NCBI GenBank assembly: GCA_046757965.1
Contig: JBHHZI010000188.1
Span: forward strand, 1-5,795
Length of the DNA stretch: 5,795 bases
Direction of reading: 5' to 3'
DNA from: JBHHZI01 sp046757965
GTDB lineage: Bacteria; Acidobacteriota; Polarisedimenticolia; SMYD01
The notes under the pieces: generated by a model
Databases searched by the model: none
The model's input: only the letters and a program-made list of their open reading frames with translations
Told to the model about the DNA's origin: nothing
Part shown: positions 5,741-5,795 of the stretch, piece by piece
Layout of the letters: each line of letters opens with the position of its first letter
How positions within the stretch are numbered: position 1 is the first letter of the stretch
Translations under genes and position numbers: made by a program

Positions 5741-5795
5741 TCAGGATTCGTCGCTGATCACCTCACGCGGCATCTGTGCGAGACGGCCGCCCATG
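5741..5795 (-). CDS. Probable 3' end of a convergent gene (partial)
   Basis: Read on the minus strand from the window edge, one frame gives MGGRLAQMPREVISDES followed by TGA at 5743-5741. This resembles a hydrophilic protein C-terminus, and the position fits a gene converging on the terminator region. The Met may be internal, because the window ends one base before it. Seventeen codons are too few to name a family, and a chance reading frame is possible. Confidence 0.35.
   Translation of the reverse strand, partial: MGGRLAQMPREVISDES

Overview
The window is GC-rich bacterial DNA. It encodes a lipoprotein with a lipobox, proteins with Sec signal peptides, a tRNA with an encoded CCA end and parts of a sigma-54 (NtrC-type) two-component system. 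This points to a Gram-negative-type bacterium. The phosphatase ends in an 'LRSLGYI'-type tail of a kind I associate with Acidobacteriota and other deep environmental lineages, but that placement is a weak inference.

Layout, left to right: (1) a GTG-started small secreted protein rich in cysteine (18-578). (2) A 336-bp gene-free stretch (579-914) with two long imperfect inverted repeats and a weak candidate promoter. (3) tRNA-Arg(UCU) at 915-991, followed by a GC-rich hairpin that probably acts as a terminator between convergent genes. (4) On the minus strand, a lipoprotein of the alkaline phosphatase/phosphodiesterase superfamily (1091-2542). (5) On the plus strand, a histidine kinase (2588-3436) overlapping by 8 nt a response regulator/sigma-54 activator (3429-4455). 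(6) A 378-bp spacer with a hairpin after the activator, four GAGATG boxes (two inside a 13-bp direct repeat) and a good -24/-12 sigma-54 promoter candidate (4745-4760). (7) A secreted, very acidic protein of unknown function (4834-5628) with a strong ribosome binding site and a convincing terminator. (8) At the right edge, probably the last 17 codons of a convergent minus-strand gene.

The most striking point is that both two-component genes are internally incomplete. The kinase begins in the middle of its HAMP domain, with no sensor or membrane segment. The regulator jumps from the receiver motif 'VTAYGT' directly to the AAA+ motif 'GPFVVVNCAA' in another reading frame. About 110 residues are lost, including the receiver lysine, the linker and Walker A. 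Everything outside the two junctions is clean and conserved, so these are either very recent deletions or assembly artefacts (inference).

Working model (inference): an intact kinase/activator pair would drive the neighbouring acidic secreted protein from the sigma-54 promoter, with the GAGATG repeats as possible upstream activator sites. As written here, the pair could neither sense nor hydrolyse ATP.
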